Source: JBGOUV01 sp041477815 (GTDB lineage Bacteria; Acidobacteriota; Terriglobia; Bryobacterales; JACQDG01). From it: a DNA stretch of 9,377 bases. Shown here piece by piece: positions 6,454 through 9,377 of the stretch; the first letter of the stretch is position 1, and every line of letters starts with the position of its first letter. The stretch lies in contig JBGOUV010000277.1 in assembly GCA_041477815.1 (NCBI GenBank), forward strand, positions 1 through 9,377, read 5' to 3'. A model generated the notes under the pieces. It saw only the letters and a program-made list of their open reading frames with translations, had not been told where the DNA came from and made no database searches. The translations under genes were made by a program, and so were the position numbers.

Positions 6454-7536
6454 ATGCACTCAGCCTGGACTCGACGAGCCCTTCTCCAGGCCGGCGCCGT
6501 CGCGCTGGCCGCACCAGCCACCGTGCGCCTGCCGCGTCCCGTGCGCGTGGGCATTATCGGCCTGGAAGGCCATTTCTCGGAGGTCCTGGAAGCGGCCAAG
6601 GTCGTGCCCGAGATCCAGGTCGCGGCCGTAGCCGCCACCAAGCCCCGCGAGCGGCAGCGCCTCGCCTCCACCAAGTCCCTGGCCGCGGCCAAGCCCTATG
6701 ACGACTACCGGCGCATGCTCGACGCCGAGAAACTCGATGCGGTCTGTATCTGTAGTGAAAATCACGAGAGGGCCGCCACCGTGATGGCCTGCGCCGAGCG
6801 CGGCGTGGCCATCGCCGCCGAGAAGCCTCTGACCCTCTCGCTCAGCGACCTGGACGCCGTCAAGAAAGCGGTCGCCCGCTACAAAGTGCCCCTTACCATG
6901 CTTTTACCGATGCGCTTCTCGCCGTCGTACCTGGCTATGCGGAAGATCGTGGCCTCGGGCGAAATCGGCGAGCCGATCGCCATCGGCGCGCAGAAGTCGT
7001 ACAAGCTCGGCCTCGATCGCGGCCAGCGTCCCGACTGGATGCGGCGGCGCTCCACCTACGGCGGAACCATCCCGTACATCGGCATCCACATGGTCGATCT
7101 CATGCGTTTCGCCGGCGGACGCGAGTTTGTCGAAACCGCCGCCTTCCACTCCACGGTCGCCATGCCCGACCTGGGCGAGATGGAAAACAACACCGCCATC
7201 ATCTACCGGCTGGACAACCGCGGCACCGCCAACCTGCGCATGGACTACCTGCGTCCGGAAACCGCCCCTACCCATGGCGACGACCGTCTCCGCATCGCCG
7301 GCACCAAGGGCGTGGTGGAATACCAGGCCGAAACCCTCACCCTGATTACCGCCTCCCAGGCCCCTCGCCGCATCACCGACCTGCCGCCGCACGCTCCCTT
7401 ATTCGCCGACTTCCTCGATTCCATCTACAACTCCAAGACCCACCTGCTCCCCCTCGCCGACGTCTACCGCGTCACCGAGATCGTCCTGCGCACGCGCGAC
7501 GCCGCCGACTCGAACCGGGTGGTCTCGCTGGTGTGA
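6454..7536 (+). CDS. Tat-exported Gfo/Idh/MocA-family oxidoreductase
   Basis: I place the start at the ATG at 6454 (360 residues). GGAG sits at 6443-6446, and the N-terminus then becomes a twin-arginine signal: TRRALLQ (6-12) followed by the hydrophobic AGAVALAAPATV. The open frame back to 6310 runs across the divergent methyltransferase start and adds no recognisable sequence. After the signal comes a Rossmann NAD(P)-binding domain (VRVGIIGLEGH, 30-40), the family's EKP motif (123-125, in AAEKPLTLS), and a C-terminal dehydratase-like domain with GGTIPYIGIHMVDL (203-215), where His212 is the likely catalytic histidine. Family members oxidise or rearrange sugars and other polyols with a bound NAD(P). 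Tat export fits delivery of a folded, cofactor-loaded enzyme to the periplasm. The substrate is unknown. The glycine motif reads GLEGHF rather than the more usual GxGxxG. Confidence 0.9.
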   Translation: MHSAWTRRALLQAGAVALAAPATVRLPRPVRVGIIGLEGHFSEVLEAAKVVPEIQVAAVAATKPRERQRLASTKSLAAAKPYDDYRRMLDAEKLDAVCICSENHERAATVMACAERGVAIAAEKPLTLSLSDLDAVKKAVARYKVPLTMLLPMRFSPSYLAMRKIVASGEIGEPIAIGAQKSYKLGLDRGQRPDWMRRRSTYGGTIPYIGIHMVDLMRFAGGREFVETAAFHSTVAMPDLGEMENNTAIIYRLDNRGTANLRMDYLRPETAPTHGDDRLRIAGTKGVVEYQAETLTLITASQAPRRITDLPPHAPLFADFLDSIYNSKTHLLPLADVYRVTEIVLRTRDAADSNRVVSLV

Positions 7537-7542
7537 TCGGCG

Positions 7543-7882
7543 TCAGAGCCCCAGACAGCGACGAAGCTCTCGGTCTAAAGTGTCCCAGTCGGGTTTCGAC
7601 AGAGAACCGATTCTCCGGCCGGCCATCGTTTGTTTGATGGTTCGGAGAACTCCGGGGGCGATCGATGGGAAGAGCAATCCCGCTTCTTTCCAGTCGGCGA
7701 TCCGATGGTCGCCGTAAAGCCGGCGCTGGACATTACTGGTGATAGCCGACACTATCATCTCCTGTCGCGCGCGATGGTAGCCCGGGGCGCTAAGGACGAC
7801 AGCCGGTCGAAGCTTCCTTCCGGATTCGTCCGAAAAACACGAAGCCGACCAGCACCACATCACCGCGGCCATAGCCGGTCAT
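7543..7882 (-). CDS. mazF: MazF/PemK-family toxin with an apparent N-terminal frameshift
   Basis: The intact open frame runs from 7872 to 7543 (109 residues). From residue 14 it is a clear MazF/PemK toxin: SDESGRKLRPAVVLS (14-28), a central segment around MIVSAITSN (39-47), and a C-terminal stretch ending in TIKQTMAGRRIGSLS. Its first 13 residues (MAAVMWCWSASCF) do not fit the family. In the next frame, from an ATG at 7882, the DNA reads MTGYGRGDVVLVGFVF, which is exactly the expected first strand of MazF. The two frames join if one T is removed from the run of five T (coding strand) at about 7833-7837. So either the gene is mutated and the toxin broken, or the sequence has a homopolymer error. 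MazF toxins cut mRNA at short sites. The repaired start overlaps the antitoxin gene by 23 bases, the normal arrangement. Confidence 0.8.
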
Positions 7883-8126
7883 ATTGAGCGTCTCTGGGGT
7901 TGTCCCACAACTCCGCCAGCACCGGGTCCGTCTTTGCGGTCAAGGCGATCTGCCCAGCGGTGTCGTCGAGGTCCTCTCGGAGCCGCTCTTCAATTGTCTC
8001 CAGCAGGTACTGGCGGACGGTCAAATCGCGCCGCGCTGCCGCCAGCCGTAGGCGGCGTCGCACCATCGGCGGCACGTCAACACTGATTCGCGGTCGTTTC
8101 GCCGAATCTATCAGGGGCCGTGGCAT
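7860..8126 (-). CDS. Ribbon-helix-helix / MazE-like antitoxin of the second toxin-antitoxin pair
   Basis: This is an 88-residue protein. A basic N-terminus leads to a strand (RPRISVDVPP, 11-20), a helix (MVRRRLRLAAARRD, 21-34) and a second helix (TVRQYLLETIEERLRED, 36-52), the pattern of a ribbon-helix-helix DNA-binding domain. The C-terminal tail TDPVLAELWDNPRDAQYDRL (66-85) resembles tails found on antitoxins paired with MazF/PemK toxins, and should wrap the toxin. The coding strand carries AAGGGAGA a few bases before the ATG at 8124-8126, a good ribosome binding site. The gene precedes and overlaps the toxin frame. The antitoxin frame is intact although the toxin looks broken. A 7-base inverted repeat surrounds its translation start region (8126-8159) and may serve in control. 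Confidence 0.82.
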   Translation of the reverse strand: MPRPLIDSAKRPRISVDVPPMVRRRLRLAAARRDLTVRQYLLETIEERLREDLDDTAGQIALTAKTDPVLAELWDNPRDAQYDRLWPR

Positions 8127-8159
8127 GGTGTTCTCCCTTCCGCACCGAACTTAACACCA
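8126..8159. repeat. Inverted repeat TGGTGTT/AACACCA at the antitoxin translation start
   Basis: TGGTGTT at 8126-8132 and AACACCA at 8153-8159 are perfect 7-base inverted repeats with 20 bases between them. They span the proposed -10 box, the ribosome binding site and the first base of the antitoxin start codon. This is a sensible place for an autorepressor operator. In RNA it would form a stem with the ribosome binding site in the loop, if the transcript starts far enough upstream. Confidence 0.4.
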
Positions 8160-8176
8160 ATGCTCCATGGTCTCAA
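8148..8176 (-). promoter_or_regulatory. Candidate promoter of the second toxin-antitoxin operon
   Basis: On the minus strand TTGAGA (8176-8171) is followed after 17 bases by TAAGTT (8153-8148). The -35 is one base from consensus; the -10 is weak but keeps the key second A and final T. The transcript would begin near 8141, leaving a short leader with the ribosome binding site before the ATG at 8126. A perfect TTGACA at 8193-8188 has no acceptable -10 at 16-18 bases. Confidence 0.3.
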
Positions 8177-8239
8177 TCGCGCCACGGTGTCAAGTGCGCT
8201 GGGTGGACCGCATCCTCCCCAGGCAGGAAGGATCGGGGA

Positions 8240-8557
8240 TCAATACCTCTTCATCCGGTCTTTGATCCTCCGGGCCAGCTTCTCGATGTCCTCGGCCTTC
8301 TTCAGCAGCTTGACATTCAACACCTGGTGCTCGCTCTTGTCCAGTTCTTCCTTCAGTTCCTCGGCCAGGGTTACCAACTCGGCCGCGTCGGCCTTGGACT
8401 TGGCGTGGTCCGCCTTCAGGATCTCCTGCCGCTGGTTCTTGCCGCTGGGCAGGCGCAGGTCAGGCTCCTCCCCGCCACCGCCGTGTTTCCCCGACGCACC
8501 TCCCCCCCGCTGCGCCAGCAGTACCGCGGCCAGCATCAGTACTTGCACCAGTCCCAT
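8240..8557 (-). CDS. Small secreted coiled-coil protein of unknown function
   Basis: This 105-residue protein has a short hydrophobic N-terminus (MGLVQVLMLAAVLLAQ), probably a Sec signal, then a Gly-rich linker (about 18-30). A highly charged helical region from about 38 to the end contains heptad-like repeats (LVTLAEELKEELDKS, 61-75, and LLKKAEDIEKLARRIKDR, 84-101). The coding strand has GGGAGG six bases before the ATG at 8555-8557, a strong ribosome binding site, which supports a real gene. I associate proteins of this shape, with a PSGKNQRQEILK-like segment followed by an AEELK helix and a basic C-terminus, with acidobacteria, but I know of no function. It likely acts in the periplasm or at the envelope, perhaps as an oligomerising scaffold; that is a guess. 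The flanking genes give no functional hint. Confidence 0.78.
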   Translation of the reverse strand: MGLVQVLMLAAVLLAQRGGGASGKHGGGGEEPDLRLPSGKNQRQEILKADHAKSKADAAELVTLAEELKEELDKSEHQVLNVKLLKKAEDIEKLARRIKDRMKRY

Positions 8558-8593
8558 GGCTTGCCTCCCGAAGAGAAGGTATTAGCTCTTAGT

Positions 8594-8635
8594 TGTCAGC
8601 AACCAGGATCACCACCCGGTGCGAAGTCGCTGACA
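8594..8635. repeat. Nested inverted repeat downstream of the glycine C-acetyltransferase gene
   Basis: TGTCAGC (8594-8600) and GCTGACA (8629-8635) are perfect 7-base inverted repeats. A small inner hairpin CACC-ACCC-GGTG (8610-8621) sits between them. They lie 13 bases past the stop of the minus-strand gene, so the RNA could fold at its 3' end. No T-run follows on the coding strand, so it is not a standard intrinsic terminator. It may instead stabilise the transcript end. Confidence 0.35.
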
Positions 8636-8647
8636 GCTTCTTCTAGA

Positions 8648-9377
8648 TTACAGGATTCCTAACTTCTTGCCAGCCTGACCTAGAATTCCCAGCGCCTGCT
8701 CCAGGTCGGCCGTGGTGTGCGTGGCGGTCACGATCGTCCGGAGGCGGGCCTTGCCGACGGGCACCGTGGGATACCCGATCCCCATCGCAAAGACTCCCGC
8801 TTCGAACAGCTCCCGGGAGAACTGGAACGCCTTGCCGGCGTCGCCTACCATGATCGGAATGATGGGGGTTTCGCTCAGGCCCGTGTGGAACCCCAGCTCG
8901 ACAAGACCCTTTTTGAAGAACCGGGTGTTTTCCCAAAGCTGGTCGACCAGGCCGGGCTCCTGCTCCAGGACCTCGAAGGCGGCCAGGCAGGCGGCGGCGA
9001 CGGCCGGCGGGTGGGAGGTGGAGAACAGGAACGGACGAGCGCGGTGGTAGAGGTAGTCGATCAGGTCTCGGCTGCCACACACGTAGCCGCCCAGGACGCC
9101 GATGGCCTTAGATAGTGTTCCGACCTGGATGGGGACGCGGCCGTGGAGCCCGTAGTGGTCGATGGTGCCGCGTCCGTTACGCCCCAGCACGCCGCTGGCG
9201 TGGGCGTCGTCGACCATCATAATCGCGCCGTGCTGCTCGGCCAGCTCGACCAGGCCGGGCAGGGGGGCGATGTCGCCGTCCATCGAGAAGACACCGTCGG
9301 TCACGATCAAGCGGAAGCGCGCCGACTGCGCTGCGCGCAGCTTGGCCTCGAGATCGCGCATGTCGGCGTGTTCGTAG
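8648..9377 (-). CDS. kbl: Glycine C-acetyltransferase (2-amino-3-ketobutyrate CoA ligase), 5' partial
   Basis: The gene runs off the right edge; the reading frame is still open at 9377 with codons for YEHAD before the internal Met at 9361, so only the C-terminal 242 or so residues are seen. This part is a pyridoxal-phosphate alpha-oxoamine synthase. It has TDGVFSMDGDIAPLPGL, the cofactor-contacting VDDAHASGVLG and GTLSKA, whose Lys (codon 9107-9109) should form the Schiff base. RPFLFSTSHPPA and RLRTIVTATHT then follow. The wording matches E. coli KBL more closely than 8-amino-7-oxononanoate synthase (BioF), notably FSMDGDIA, RARPFLFS and the ending GKKLGIL. KBL joins acetyl-CoA and glycine, or runs in reverse, in threonine breakdown with threonine dehydrogenase, whose gene might lie outside the window. 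BioF remains possible because the two are close relatives. Confidence 0.88.
   Translation of the reverse strand, partial: YEHADMRDLEAKLRAAQSARFRLIVTDGVFSMDGDIAPLPGLVELAEQHGAIMMVDDAHASGVLGRNGRGTIDHYGLHGRVPIQVGTLSKAIGVLGGYVCGSRDLIDYLYHRARPFLFSTSHPPAVAAACLAAFEVLEQEPGLVDQLWENTRFFKKGLVELGFHTGLSETPIIPIMVGDAGKAFQFSRELFEAGVFAMGIGYPTVPVGKARLRTIVTATHTTADLEQALGILGQAGKKLGIL

Noticed and set aside
8160..8240. Possible tRNA or other small RNA in the gap before the second toxin-antitoxin operon
   Set aside because: No T-loop (GTTCRA) motif or matching acceptor stem on either strand; the gap looks like a plain promoter region.
8120..8662. 180-residue plus-strand open frame over the small coiled-coil gene
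   Set aside because: No domain, and it is opposite a minus-strand gene with a clear ribosome binding site and signal peptide.

Overview
The window is GC-rich, tightly packed bacterial DNA. The gene content suggests an acidobacterium, probably from the Solibacter/Bryobacter group. The clues are an HlyD adaptor next to a MacB-like ATPase, a Tat-exported Gfo/Idh/MocA oxidoreductase, a lipoprotein methyltransferase, a small secreted coiled-coil protein of a kind I associate with that phylum, and several toxin-antitoxin pairs. This placement is inference from gene content; no rRNA or other taxonomic marker is present.

Layout. (1) Positions 1-2715 (+): a three-gene, translationally coupled run. 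It holds the C-terminal part of an M16-type zinc-peptidase-like protein carrying an extra LolA-like domain, a class I glutamine-amidotransferase-like hydrolase (peptidase C26, PuuD type), and a stand-alone exported protein that resembles the extra domain of the first gene. Both junctions are 4-base stop/start overlaps. (2) Positions 2723-3294 (-): a ParD/ParE-type toxin-antitoxin operon with a recognisable promoter and operator. (3) Positions 3295-3577: an intergenic region with a palindrome-rich segment of 84 bp bounded by short inverted repeats, then an inverted repeat and a -10-like box ahead of the next operon. (4) Positions 3578-5571 (+): an HlyD-family membrane-fusion protein and a LolD/MacB-type ABC ATPase, with no permease gene after them. 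(5) Positions 5633-6367 (-) and 6454-7536 (+): a divergent pair, a SAM-methyltransferase-fold lipoprotein and a Tat-exported Gfo/Idh/MocA oxidoreductase. (6) Positions 7543-8126 (-): a second toxin-antitoxin operon (RHH/MazE-like antitoxin and MazF/PemK toxin). The toxin appears frameshifted at a run of five T. (7) Positions 8240-8557 (-): a small secreted coiled-coil protein. (8) Positions 8648-9377 (-): the C-terminal part of glycine C-acetyltransferase (KBL), cut by the window edge.

The genes do not form one pathway. Much of the window concerns the cell envelope (exported peptidase-like protein, LolA-like protein, efflux adaptor with ATPase, lipoprotein, Tat oxidoreductase, secreted coiled coil), with two small toxin-antitoxin modules between the blocks. 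I found no CRISPR array, rRNA, tRNA, transposase or phage gene. I see no clear new multi-gene system. The points most worth a second look are the mazF frameshift, the shared LolA-like domain, the 84-bp palindromic segment, the permease-less ABC pair and the lipoprotein methyltransferase.
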